Shown piece by piece: positions 38,075-46,452 of a DNA stretch of 46,452 bases. Every line of letters starts with the position of its first letter. Positions within the stretch are counted from its first letter, which is position 1. The notes beneath the pieces were generated by a model. It did no database searches and was not told where the DNA came from. It saw only the letters and a list, made by a program, of their open reading frames with translations. The translations under genes were made by a program, and so were the position numbers. Source of the DNA: Candidatus Aenigmatarchaeota archaeon (GTDB lineage: Archaea > Aenigmatarchaeota > Aenigmatarchaeia > GW2011-AR5 > JAGGXF01); the NCBI GenBank assembly GCA_021163205.1, contig JAGGXF010000021.1, forward strand, positions 1 to 46,452. Reading direction: 5' to 3'.

Positions 38075-38458
38075 TCATAAAGAATTATCAAAGAGCTTCA
38101 AGCAGAGTTTTTTTACTTCGTCTGCCTTTGCGTCAAAAGGTATTCCGATTATCTTTATGTTTCTTATTTCTTTCATAGTCTTGAGAAGACTGATAACGAA
38201 ACCAAGGTCCATATCATGAAGTGTTGAAAGGCGTCTGGATTTAATATCGTTTTCTGACAGGAGTTGTGGTTTATCCAAGCCGTTTACTACGTCCATCAGA
38301 ACAACATCTTTTTCTTCTCTTATAACAAATGGGTCTTCTGTCTTAACAAAATCGACAGCTGGAAAGTCCTTTTTTATTTTGTCCGCAATATTCCATGCTT
38401 GTGGGTCGTTGTGAGAACCAAAAACAAAGACTTTTCTCTTATAACTTTTTTTATTCAT
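38075..38458 (-). CDS. Hydrogenase maturation protease (HycI/HyaD-like)
   Basis: 'KVFVFGSHNDPQAWNIADKI', 'DVVLMDVVNGLDKPQ', 'LSTLHDMDLGFVISLLKTM', 'IKIIGIP'; preferred start 38458. Confidence 0.6.
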   Translation of the reverse strand: MNKKSYKRKVFVFGSHNDPQAWNIADKIKKDFPAVDFVKTEDPFVIREEKDVVLMDVVNGLDKPQLLSENDIKSRRLSTLHDMDLGFVISLLKTMKEIRNIKIIGIPFDAKADEVKKLCLKLFDNSL

Positions 38459-38474
38459 GGTTAAACGCCAATAG

Positions 38475-39386
38475 TCAAATGCCGCTAACAAACTCGCTCT
38501 TGACGCGAGAAACCAGAAACGCGCCTAGTAAAATCATTGCCGAGCCGGCAAGTTGCATTGCTGGTGCTGGCTCTCCAAAAACAGCAACGCCAAGTATAAG
38601 GGATACTAGTGGGGCCAGAAGAAGTAAAGTCGATGCTTTCGAAACATTGATCAACTTTATGCTGTTATACCAACAAAACACGTAACCGAAAAGGAAGAGC
38701 GTGGATACCATGATTTTTATTATTTGCTCATGGCTCAGCGTAAATAGTATATCCGCCTTGCCGAAGTAAAAAACAGCTAAAAATAAGAAGATCGAACCAA
38801 AGAACATTCTCGAGAATGTAACAATGTAGTTGGACTCTTTCTTTATCATAACCCCCCTGGCCAGAATATTTTCAACGGCCCATAAAAATGTAGCAGCTAT
38901 GATAAGCTTGTCACCGAATGATGGATTAGACCAAAGCTCAGCAGGATTTATCTTGGTGCAATAAATAGCCATTGTTCCAAGAAACATAAGCACAAGTGCA
39001 CATGCTTGTTTTTTTGTGATTCTCTCCTTAAGAAATAGAAACGCAAGCAGGGTTGTGTAGAGTGGTAATGTCTTGTGTAAAAAAGCGGCACGTCCGCCTG
39101 TCGTAAGACCAAGACCTGTAAAAAATAGTAAGAATGCTACAGCACCCCCTATGAATCCTATGAGCAACATAACAGGCCAGTTAATCTTCTTTACACCCTT
39201 CGAGAAATCCTTCCTGTAAAACGCTATTATCAGAAATGCCAATCCTATGATAAAAGCTCTAACTGCTGTGAAGACCGTTGGGTCTATAGAGGCAACAAAA
39301 AACTTATTGACTATTATAGAGAAACCGCTTATGACTGCTGTCGCAAGAGCGAACAGAGTTCCCATCGTTTCTTTTTTCATATTCAT
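38475..39386 (-). CDS. EamA/DMT-superfamily permease
   Basis: About 10 hydrophobic helices, duplicated EamA pattern ('ATAVISGFSIIVNKFFV...', 'LFLKERITKKQACALVLMFLGTMAIY', 'APLVSLILGVAVFGE'). Confidence 0.85.
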   Translation of the reverse strand: MNMKKETMGTLFALATAVISGFSIIVNKFFVASIDPTVFTAVRAFIIGLAFLIIAFYRKDFSKGVKKINWPVMLLIGFIGGAVAFLLFFTGLGLTTGGRAAFLHKTLPLYTTLLAFLFLKERITKKQACALVLMFLGTMAIYCTKINPAELWSNPSFGDKLIIAATFLWAVENILARGVMIKKESNYIVTFSRMFFGSIFLFLAVFYFGKADILFTLSHEQIIKIMVSTLFLFGYVFCWYNSIKLINVSKASTLLLLAPLVSLILGVAVFGEPAPAMQLAGSAMILLGAFLVSRVKSEFVSGI

Positions 39387-39393
39387 ATATTTA

Positions 39394-39945
39394 TCAACCT
39401 TGGGATTTAAATTTTTTCAACACGTTTTTCATCGCCGCATCTTTCATGTAGAAATCCAAAATATCGTCGTATTGCTTTTGGGTTATTTTTTCCACGATAT
39501 AATCGTAGTGGACGACAACACAATCGCCCGGGTTTGCGTCAGGAACAAAATCCTTTTTGTATTTTTTTTCTCCAAGTGGCGTTTTAACAGTTTCTTTTTT
39601 AACAATACCTGGCCAGACAATGCAACGTTGAACAGGTATGTCTTTATATATCATGTTTCGCTGTTCTATGGCTTGAAAATGCCTGAACCAAAAATACTCG
39701 TGAATCGTTTCCACATCTATTTTTTTCTTTTTTTGTTGCCTTGCTAGAATCTTGAGCATCCTGATAGCTATGGTAAAAATTTTTTCCAGGTCAACATCTA
39801 CGCTTTCGTTCTTAACGAGTTTCGTCCTTATTTTTTCTATGGTGCTCGATTTCACATTACCGCGCTTTATCAGAACCTCACTGCATGGTATCGCATATCT
39901 AAGAAAGAGCCTTTTTGTCTGTTCAGAATCAAACATACACAACAC
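39394..39945 (-). CDS. Uncharacterised protein with C-terminal HypC-like domain
   Basis: 'CIVWPGIVKKE...ANPGDCVVVHYDYIVEKITQKQYDDIL' aligns by eye with HypC at 40037-40231 'CLAIPAKVIEV...KIGDYVLVYGGFVMDIIDKKQAEKIL'. Confidence 0.6.
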   Translation of the reverse strand: MLCMFDSEQTKRLFLRYAIPCSEVLIKRGNVKSSTIEKIRTKLVKNESVDVDLEKIFTIAIRMLKILARQQKKKKIDVETIHEYFWFRHFQAIEQRNMIYKDIPVQRCIVWPGIVKKETVKTPLGEKKYKKDFVPDANPGDCVVVHYDYIVEKITQKQYDDILDFYMKDAAMKNVLKKFKSQG

Positions 39946-40036
39946 CCTGACAAGTACTCACCAGATTGTTTGTGTCCTTCGCATCCTATCGTTATGTCAT
40001 ATCCGCTTCTCTAATGCATTATCAATTACAATACTA

Positions 40037-40231
40037 TCATGCCTGCTTCAGAATTTTCTCCGCCTGTTTTTTGTCAATGATATCCATAACAAATCCGCCA
40101 TAAACAAGAACATAATCACCTATTTTTGGTTTTACAAGTTCTGTGCTTGCCCTGATCTTTTGTCCTTTTACCTCTGCCAGAATCTCCTCTTTATCTACCT
40201 CAATAACCTTTGCAGGTATTGCCAGACACAT
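40037..40231 (-). CDS. hypC: Hydrogenase assembly chaperone HypC
   Basis: 'MCLAIPAKVIEVDKEEILAEVKGQKIRASTELVKPKIGDYVLVYGGFVMDIIDKKQAEKIL'. Confidence 0.95.
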   Translation of the reverse strand: MCLAIPAKVIEVDKEEILAEVKGQKIRASTELVKPKIGDYVLVYGGFVMDIIDKKQAEKILKQA

Positions 40232-40240
40232 TTTTTAACC

Positions 40241-40582
40241 TCAGTCAATAATAACTTCCTTCAAAATAATCTTGTCGCCGTCTATAATATTATTTTCACT
40301 CAGCTCTTTTCCACATTTCGGACAGTTAAACCTCGTGTAGCTGTGTGCTTTTTCCAATATTTTTGGCTCACCTTCATATCCACAATCACATCTAACAAGT
40401 CCGGGCTTCTTCAAAATCTTTATATCCCATTTGACAAGCCCTTTCAGAGCATGCTCAAGCTCTTCAGCAGGCAAATGGCCTAGGTCTCCAACCTCAACCA
40501 CTATTGCTTTTATTTTATTTTTGTCACCAGCGTTCTTTTTTGCTGTCTGGATTATATCATTAGCTATTGCATATTCGTGCAC
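40241..40582 (-). CDS. hypA: Hydrogenase nickel-incorporation protein HypA
   Basis: 'MHEYAIANDIIQTAKKNA'; zinc motif 'CDCGYEGEP...FNCPKCGKE'. Confidence 0.93.
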   Translation of the reverse strand: MHEYAIANDIIQTAKKNAGDKNKIKAIVVEVGDLGHLPAEELEHALKGLVKWDIKILKKPGLVRCDCGYEGEPKILEKAHSYTRFNCPKCGKELSENNIIDGDKIILKEVIID

Positions 40583-40586
40583 ACAA

Positions 40587-41051
40587 TCACCTCTTTACAT
40601 CCTCAACTTTAATCATGCTCGCCACGCTTCTCGGCACCAGACGCTTCCATGGCTTTCCACGTCGCATAAGACGTCTTATGCGCGTCGCGTTATATTTTCT
40701 CCTCTCGAGAAAATCAGGTCTCTTCACGGGTTTAATCCCAACAAAACACCGCTTCACCCAAGAGGAACCCGTAACAACAACATCGAAATTCATTTTTTTC
40801 ATTATTGTTTTTGTCCATTCTGTGTCTGAGTCGACATCAGGCACAATAAAAATCTTGTAGTTTTTGTGCTTCAGAGAAGATACTATCATCTTTCTTCGGA
40901 GAGCGAAGGAAAAAGGATTTTTCTTATCTAGTTTTTTTGGCCCGCTTATTACTATGTTGACTTTTTCATATCTTTTCTGAAGTTTTTCTATTGCGTGCTT
41001 GTGACCCCTGTGAAATGGCTGAAACCTTCCGACAAAAAGCACCACACCCAT
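40587..41051 (-). CDS. nadM: Nicotinamide-nucleotide adenylyltransferase, archaeal type
   Basis: 'VVLFVGRFQPFHRGHKHAIEKL', 'KKNPFSFALRRKMI', 'RRKYNATRIRRLM' (ISGT-like position). Confidence 0.85.
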   Translation of the reverse strand: MGVVLFVGRFQPFHRGHKHAIEKLQKRYEKVNIVISGPKKLDKKNPFSFALRRKMIVSSLKHKNYKIFIVPDVDSDTEWTKTIMKKMNFDVVVTGSSWVKRCFVGIKPVKRPDFLERRKYNATRIRRLMRRGKPWKRLVPRSVASMIKVEDVKR

Positions 41052-41138
41052 AGAAACCTTTTTATTGGGGGTTTTTAAATATCTTAATTATATTGTTTTG
41101 CTTTTTAGATAAAGATAGGCAAAGATAGCGATGATAAA

Positions 41139-42770
41139 ATGGTGGAAATAGTCTCTGAAGTGAAAAGAATAGGCGAGTATGTCATTATTTTTACAAGGGT
41201 ATTTGACTCTGGGCAAATGGTTACAGATGCAGATGTTGCTATAGTTGTCGAAGACGTGGAAGAAAGGATATTCTTACCCCGGTCCTCAACTACTCATGGC
41301 TTTTCTGTCTATACTATCAACGAAAAAAATGTTATAGAAAACCTCTCCGGTGTTTACACACTTATATTCAAAAGTCTGTTCAAGAAGTTCAAAGTCACGA
41401 TATTTGCCAGGGTAAGAGATAAAACAACAAAAAAGGTTTTGCTGTTTGAAAATGGACGGACCAGAGAAGAAAAAGACCCGCTGGATGTAATCAGGACATT
41501 GAAAGTATTTCTTGGATTTAATGTCAACATAGATAAAATAATCTATGTTGACAAGCGGCTTGAAAAACTTGTCAATAAGAACACGAGAAAAGCTATACTG
41601 CAAGACCTGATAAAACCAAGAAAAAAGATAAACTCGATCGAGGATGTTTTTGTCGGCATAATAGACTCGATGAGATACGGTAGCCAGGAGTGGGTTATAG
41701 AAGACCCAAGTGTTATTAAGTGGCTGGAAAATCTCTATAAGGACAACTTGGGAAAAGAAACGAGAATTGGTGGACAAGCTGGCATAATAGCAAATCTCAT
41801 CGCTATCCTTGGTGGCTACCCTACTGTATACTCGCCCGTGCTGTCAAAAGAGCAAGCTGGTCTTTTGCATAAAAATGTTTTTTCGCTCTGTCCGACAAGA
41901 AAGCCCGTGACAGAGTGCGCCGACGCGAAGGAAAGCAAGGTAAACTGGGTGTTTGAATTTAATCGAACTGATGAGTTGTTTAATATTCGGTCAAATCAAA
42001 ATGGTCGCTTCATTGCAGGCTCGCAAATGGAAGAATACAGACCGGAGTGGCCTGACATTAATAACATCGACATAGATGCTATCATATTGGCCGGATTGCA
42101 TCTTCTCAAGAAAAAATACAGGGATGGCACAACAGCTGAAAAAATAATAAAAGAAACGATAGAATGGATTGATGGAGCTGCCAAAAGAGACATACCAACA
42201 CATTTGGAGCTAACGTGCATGGAAGACGAATGGCTCAGAGAAAAAATTGTGGAAATCCTATACCACGTTGATAGTGTTGGTATGAACAAAGATGAACTTA
42301 GGCAAATAGCAGAGCTCGATGAAGAAAAAATAGACCTGCCGGACGCGCTTTCAATTATAAAGTATATGAAAAAAATTGCAAAAAAGTTTGGATTAAAGCG
42401 TGTCCACGTTCACACGCTTGGTTATTATATTAATTTGTATAAGGACTCTGGATGGGCTTCGCCGGAAAAGATAAAGAAAGCTATGTTATTTGCATCTGAT
42501 CTGGCAGCTGCTGCAGCGTTTTCTGGCTCCATAGAAAAAATGGAGGACCTTGAAATAGCTGATTCTATATCTCTGTCGAAGACAGGTCTAAAAGAGCAGG
42601 AAAAACTAGAAAAAGAAATAGGTATGGAGAACGGAGTAGCTCGGGTTGGTGATTATACAATCATATTCTTGCCGACGAAGGTTGTCGGTCACCCAAAAAC
42701 AACGGTTGGTCTTGGCGATACAATATCTGGGTCAATGTTTGTAGTTGAATGTGGATACAGATACATGTAA
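41139..42770 (+). CDS. ADP-dependent phosphofructokinase/glucokinase family with about 120-aa N-terminal extension
   Basis: 'RIGGQAGIIANLIAILGG', 'NQNGRFIAGSQMEEYRPEW', 'THLELTCMEDEWLREKIVEILYHVDSVGMNKDEL', 'TTVGLGDTISGSMFV'. Confidence 0.88.
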   Translation: MVEIVSEVKRIGEYVIIFTRVFDSGQMVTDADVAIVVEDVEERIFLPRSSTTHGFSVYTINEKNVIENLSGVYTLIFKSLFKKFKVTIFARVRDKTTKKVLLFENGRTREEKDPLDVIRTLKVFLGFNVNIDKIIYVDKRLEKLVNKNTRKAILQDLIKPRKKINSIEDVFVGIIDSMRYGSQEWVIEDPSVIKWLENLYKDNLGKETRIGGQAGIIANLIAILGGYPTVYSPVLSKEQAGLLHKNVFSLCPTRKPVTECADAKESKVNWVFEFNRTDELFNIRSNQNGRFIAGSQMEEYRPEWPDINNIDIDAIILAGLHLLKKKYRDGTTAEKIIKETIEWIDGAAKRDIPTHLELTCMEDEWLREKIVEILYHVDSVGMNKDELRQIAELDEEKIDLPDALSIIKYMKKIAKKFGLKRVHVHTLGYYINLYKDSGWASPEKIKKAMLFASDLAAAAAFSGSIEKMEDLEIADSISLSKTGLKEQEKLEKEIGMENGVARVGDYTIIFLPTKVVGHPKTTVGLGDTISGSMFVVECGYRYM

Positions 42771-42791
42771 CCATTCGAAACAACTAACCAT

Positions 42792-43916
42792 CTAGGAATA
42801 TACGACTCCGTCATAGACCTCTATGGTCATATTAGCAACATCCTCCCATGTCGGCAAACTCTTCACAACTTCCTCGGCTTTCTTTGAAAGCTGTTTTCTT
42901 TTTTCATCGCTGCCCAGCAAATCTAGAATGGCCGACGCCAGTGCGTCTGATTTCGTGTCTGAAACGACAACGGCGTCTCTGACAAGCTCGAGTGCACCGA
43001 AGTTTTTTGACAGAATCGTGGGCTTTCTGAACGACAAAGCTTCCAATGCCACTATACCGAAAGGTTCGTGTTTTGAAGGCAAAACAATTATATCAGCTTC
43101 CTGCAAGAAAGATTTTTTTTCATCTTCGCTCACAAAGCCCGTGAACATAACTTGATTTTCTATGCCGAGCGTTCGAGCGAATCTCTTCAGAGGCTCCATC
43201 AAATGTCCTGCACCTATAAAAACAAAATTCGCTTTTTTTCTGTCCAGCACTTTTTTAGCGGCGTATATGAGATTCTCAGGTCCCTTCTGCTCGGTTAGCC
43301 GACCTAAGAAAACGATTAGAGGTTTTCTCAATATATACTTCTTTATAATATCTACATACTCGAAAGCCCGCTCTTCGTAAGCGTTGTATATGACTTTTAT
43401 TTTTTTCTCGTTGACACCGAAATCAGAAACAAGTATTTTTTTCATCATTTTACTGACAGTAATAACAGCGTCTGATTTTTCTACACCGAGTTTCTCCATC
43501 TGCGATGGGTAGTTGTCCAAATCCCTCAGTGTGCGCTGCTTTTCGAGACTGTGAACAGAAAAAACAAGTGGCTTTTTTAGAAATGTTTTTAGCTCTATAC
43601 CGGCAGCAGCAGTCAACCAGTCGTGTGCATGTATTACATCTATCGGCTTTTCAACATCTAGCTTTATGACGCGCTTGACAACCTCTTTATTGTAATTCTT
43701 AACTATGTCCATATTTTCGTATATATTTTTTATTCTTGGTGTTTTTATCAGATGTGCCGTAAATCTTTCGTGTCTTTCAATAAAATCCTCTACCCCAGGA
43801 ATAAACACGTGCAGTTCGCACCTCTTTCCAAGTGTTGCTGTCAGTTCTCTCAGATGCGTTCCCAAGCCACCCGTTATGTTTGGGGGAAACTCCCACCCTA
43901 TCATGGCAACGCGCAT
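42792..43916 (-). CDS. GT4-family glycosyltransferase, glycogen/starch synthase-like
   Basis: 'MRVAMIGWEFPPNITGGLGTHLRELTATLG', 'VIHAHDWLTA', 'IVFLGRLTEQKGPENLIYA', 'VLPSKHEPFGIVALEAL'. Start 43916 preferred over 43946. Confidence 0.88.
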   Translation of the reverse strand: MRVAMIGWEFPPNITGGLGTHLRELTATLGKRCELHVFIPGVEDFIERHERFTAHLIKTPRIKNIYENMDIVKNYNKEVVKRVIKLDVEKPIDVIHAHDWLTAAAGIELKTFLKKPLVFSVHSLEKQRTLRDLDNYPSQMEKLGVEKSDAVITVSKMMKKILVSDFGVNEKKIKVIYNAYEERAFEYVDIIKKYILRKPLIVFLGRLTEQKGPENLIYAAKKVLDRKKANFVFIGAGHLMEPLKRFARTLGIENQVMFTGFVSEDEKKSFLQEADIIVLPSKHEPFGIVALEALSFRKPTILSKNFGALELVRDAVVVSDTKSDALASAILDLLGSDEKRKQLSKKAEEVVKSLPTWEDVANMTIEVYDGVVYS

Positions 43917-44015
43917 GAAATCGCCTTTTACGTTCCTTTTTAGCAATATATTTTGCTTGTCTATTTCTAAATTTATTCACTAACCGAAAATAAAACATGG
44001 GCCAGAGCACAATTA

Positions 44016-44070
44016 TTTATATGCATCGAAATAATAGTTAGTCAGATAATTATAAAAAACTGAAAGGGGG
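44016..44070 (+). promoter_or_regulatory. Putative promoter and SD for FBP aldolase/phosphatase
   Basis: TTTATATG at 44016-44023; AAAGGGGG ending at 44070, 7 nt before ATG 44078. Confidence 0.5.
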
Positions 44071-44077
44071 CTTTAGT

Positions 44078-45190
44078 ATGGGAAAAATAACTTTTTCTTT
44101 GATAAAAGCGGATGTTGGTGGTTGGCCAGGACACTCAAAGGTTCATCCGGAGTTAATCAAAACCGCTGAGGAAGAACTAGCAAAAGAGAAAGGCAAACTT
44201 CTAATAGACTATCATGTGACGAGTTGTGGCGATGACCTGCAACTAATAATGACGCACCAGCAGGGTGTTGACTCAAAGGATATTCACGGTTTAGCATGGA
44301 ATATATTCGAGAAAGCTACCGGAGTCGCGAAAAAACTGAAGCTCTATGGTGCTGGTCAGGATATGCTAAAGGATGCATTCTCGGGAAATATAAGAGGAAT
44401 GGGACCTGGCATTGCTGAAATGGAATTCACGGAAAGAAAGGGAGAACCTATCATAACATTTATGATGGACAAAACAGAGCCCGGTGCATTCAACCTACCG
44501 ATATACAGGATGTTCGCAGATCCGTTCAACACAGCTGGTTTGGTTATAGACCCCAACTTTCACGCTGGTTTCAAATTTGAAATATGGGATATAAAGGAAC
44601 ATAAAAGGGTATTTATGAATGCACCCGAGGAAATGTACGAAATGTTGGCTTTGCTCGGAGCAAAGTCTCGCTACGTAATAAAGCGTGTCTATCCCAAGAG
44701 CGGAGAAAAGTTGCCAGAGGATGAGCCGGTGGCTGTTATAAGCACGGAGAAACTTTTCCAGATTGCCAAAAAATACATAGGAAAAGATGACCCTGTTGCT
44801 GTTGTTCGGGCACAATCAGGATTACCTGCCTTGGGAGAGGTATTAGAACCATTCGCATTCCCTCACCTGGTGTCTGGCTGGATGAGAGGCTCGCACAACG
44901 GACCAATCATACCTGTTGCACAAAAAGATGCGATGTGCACACGATTCGACGGTCCGCCAAGAGTTGTTGCGCTAGGATTCCAACTGGCTGAAGGTAAGCT
45001 TGTGGGCCCTGTAGACTTGTTTGCTGACGTCGGGTTTGACAACGCAAGGAGAAAGGCGCTCGAAATCGCAGATTATATGAGAAGACACGGTCCATTTGAG
45101 CCACACAGATTACCTTTGGAAGAGATGGAATACACAACGCTACCAAAAGTGATGGAGAGACTCAAAGATAGATTCGAGAAGGTGGAGTAG
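44078..45190 (+). CDS. fbp: Bifunctional fructose-1,6-bisphosphate aldolase/phosphatase
   Basis: 'ITFSLIKADVGGWPGHSKVHPEL', 'HVTSCGDDLQLIMTHQ', 'GPGIAEMEFTERKGEP', 'MDKTEPGAFNLPIYRMFADPFNTAGLVIDP', 'GSHNGPIIPVAQKDAMCTRFDGPPRV'. Confidence 0.97.
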   Translation: MGKITFSLIKADVGGWPGHSKVHPELIKTAEEELAKEKGKLLIDYHVTSCGDDLQLIMTHQQGVDSKDIHGLAWNIFEKATGVAKKLKLYGAGQDMLKDAFSGNIRGMGPGIAEMEFTERKGEPIITFMMDKTEPGAFNLPIYRMFADPFNTAGLVIDPNFHAGFKFEIWDIKEHKRVFMNAPEEMYEMLALLGAKSRYVIKRVYPKSGEKLPEDEPVAVISTEKLFQIAKKYIGKDDPVAVVRAQSGLPALGEVLEPFAFPHLVSGWMRGSHNGPIIPVAQKDAMCTRFDGPPRVVALGFQLAEGKLVGPVDLFADVGFDNARRKALEIADYMRRHGPFEPHRLPLEEMEYTTLPKVMERLKDRFEKVE

Positions 45191-45245
45191 CGCCTTCTTT
45201 TTCTTTTGTTATTTCATACTAATTCATGTTCAGAGGTGAGAAAAC

Positions 45246-45923
45246 ATGACAATGAGAAAACCGATAATAATAGTAAATATGAAAACATATTTGCAATCTA
45301 TCGGAGAAAAGGCTATAAAACTTGCGAAAAGCGCTGCAAAGGTTTCGGAAAAGACTGGCGCAGAAATAATTCTTGCACCGCAACTTGCTGACCTAAAAGA
45401 GGTTGCAAAGATTGTTCCTGCCTATAGCCAACACATCGATCCCATAGAACCTGGCGCACACACTGGTCACGTGCTGGGAGAATCATTAAAAGATGCTGGA
45501 GCAACCGGCGTCATAATAAATCACTCCGAAGATGTTGTTCCTTTTGACGACATAAAGAAAAACATTGAAAAAGCAAGGTCACTTGGACTGACAACCGTAG
45601 TCTGTGCGCCGTCTGCGATAGAGGCGGAAGAGATAGCAAAGTTCTCACCCGACTTCATAGCTGTCGAACCACCAGAACTGATAGGTGGAGACATCTCTGT
45701 GTCCACAGCCAAGCCCGAACTTATAGAAGAGACTGTTAGGGGGGTTCATAAAGTAAATCCAAATATCAAAGTTCTGTGCGGGGCTGGAGTCAAGACCGGG
45801 AAAGACGTTAAAAAAGCAATGGAACTCGGTGCAGAAGGCATCTTGGTGGCGTCGGGCGTTGTCAAGGCAGAAGACCCAGAAGTAGCACTTATGGATTTGA
45901 GCGGAGCGTGTGTGGAGAAATAA
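45246..45923 (+). CDS. tpiA: Triosephosphate isomerase, archaeal type
   Basis: 'IIIVNMKTYLQSIG', 'GAHTGHVLGESLKDAGATGVIINHSED', 'FIAVEPPELIGGDISVSTA', 'VLCGAGVKTGKDVKKAMELGAEGILVASGVVKA'. Confidence 0.96.
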   Translation: MTMRKPIIIVNMKTYLQSIGEKAIKLAKSAAKVSEKTGAEIILAPQLADLKEVAKIVPAYSQHIDPIEPGAHTGHVLGESLKDAGATGVIINHSEDVVPFDDIKKNIEKARSLGLTTVVCAPSAIEAEEIAKFSPDFIAVEPPELIGGDISVSTAKPELIEETVRGVHKVNPNIKVLCGAGVKTGKDVKKAMELGAEGILVASGVVKAEDPEVALMDLSGACVEK

Positions 45924-46036
45924 AACACTCTCAAAATTCTTGCAGATAATTGGATGATATATCAATAATTAACAACCTATGCATTCGTTTTGTCAACGAT
46001 GTCAAAACCTATGAACACGCTTATTAGAACGTTTGG

Positions 46037-46402
46037 TTATTCAACTGGACTATATCTAAATTTCTTAGGATCAGTCTTCCCCCCTCGGTCTTCATTCAAG
46101 AAACCATAAATATTCAGTTGATGCAGGAAATGAGCAATCAGACGTGTACTTTTTTTCTCCCCATACATTTTCTCATATTTTCGTTTTACTTGGGTTGGAG
46201 TAACTCCTTTAGGATATTTCTGGCATAACTCCTTAACTGTGTTATATATCTTCTTCTCTGACCCAATTAACTCTACTTCCTTATTCAGGTCAATACCTTT
46301 AAACCTTTCCCTTTCCTCATAGCGCTCTACACAAAGTTCTGACTCTGCTACCGCTATTAGCTTATCCCAATCCTTCTCAGATCCATCCGTCATATATATC
46401 AC
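46037..46402 (-). CDS. Small winged-helix-like protein, function unknown
   Basis: 'IYNTVKELCQKYPKGVTPTQVKRKYEKMYGEKKSTRLIAHFLHQLNIYGFLNEDRGG'; probable start ATG 46393 after AAGGTGAT. Confidence 0.5.
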   Translation of the reverse strand: MIYMTDGSEKDWDKLIAVAESELCVERYEERERFKGIDLNKEVELIGSEKKIYNTVKELCQKYPKGVTPTQVKRKYEKMYGEKKSTRLIAHFLHQLNIYGFLNEDRGGKTDPKKFRYSPVE

Positions 46403-46452
46403 CTTATAATAGTAAAAATAATAAAAGAAAAATATTTAAAATTAATTTAAAT

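Overview
The window is archaeal chromosomal sequence, probably from a DPANN-like or other uncultivated euryarchaeal lineage; this lineage call is an inference from gene content. It has two halves. (1) About 1-26 kb is a nearly all minus-strand locus of secreted and membrane proteins. It contains a 3759-aa Ig-like protein with three DUF2341-type modules, a second large Ig-like protein running off the left edge with a multi-TM N-terminus, two alpha/alpha-toroid (squalene-cyclase/prenyltransferase-repeat) secreted proteins, a degenerate UbiA-like membrane protein, DUF916/WxLIP-like anchored proteins, a small TasA/camelysin-like secreted protein, and a MinD-type ATPase with a C-terminal amphipathic tail. 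I read it as an undescribed cell-surface structure. (2) About 26-46 kb is a metabolic island: gpmI, a nucleotidyltransferase, pgk, bacterial-type gap, a four-gene group-3b [NiFe] (sulf)hydrogenase operon translationally coupled to nnrD, a hydrogenase maturation protease, a divergent HypC-like fusion, hypC, hypA, nadM, an ADP-dependent sugar kinase with an extra N-terminal domain, a GT4 glycosyltransferase, bifunctional FBP aldolase/phosphatase and tpiA. I saw no rRNA, tRNA, CRISPR or transposase. All functional calls come from reading motifs; no searches were run.
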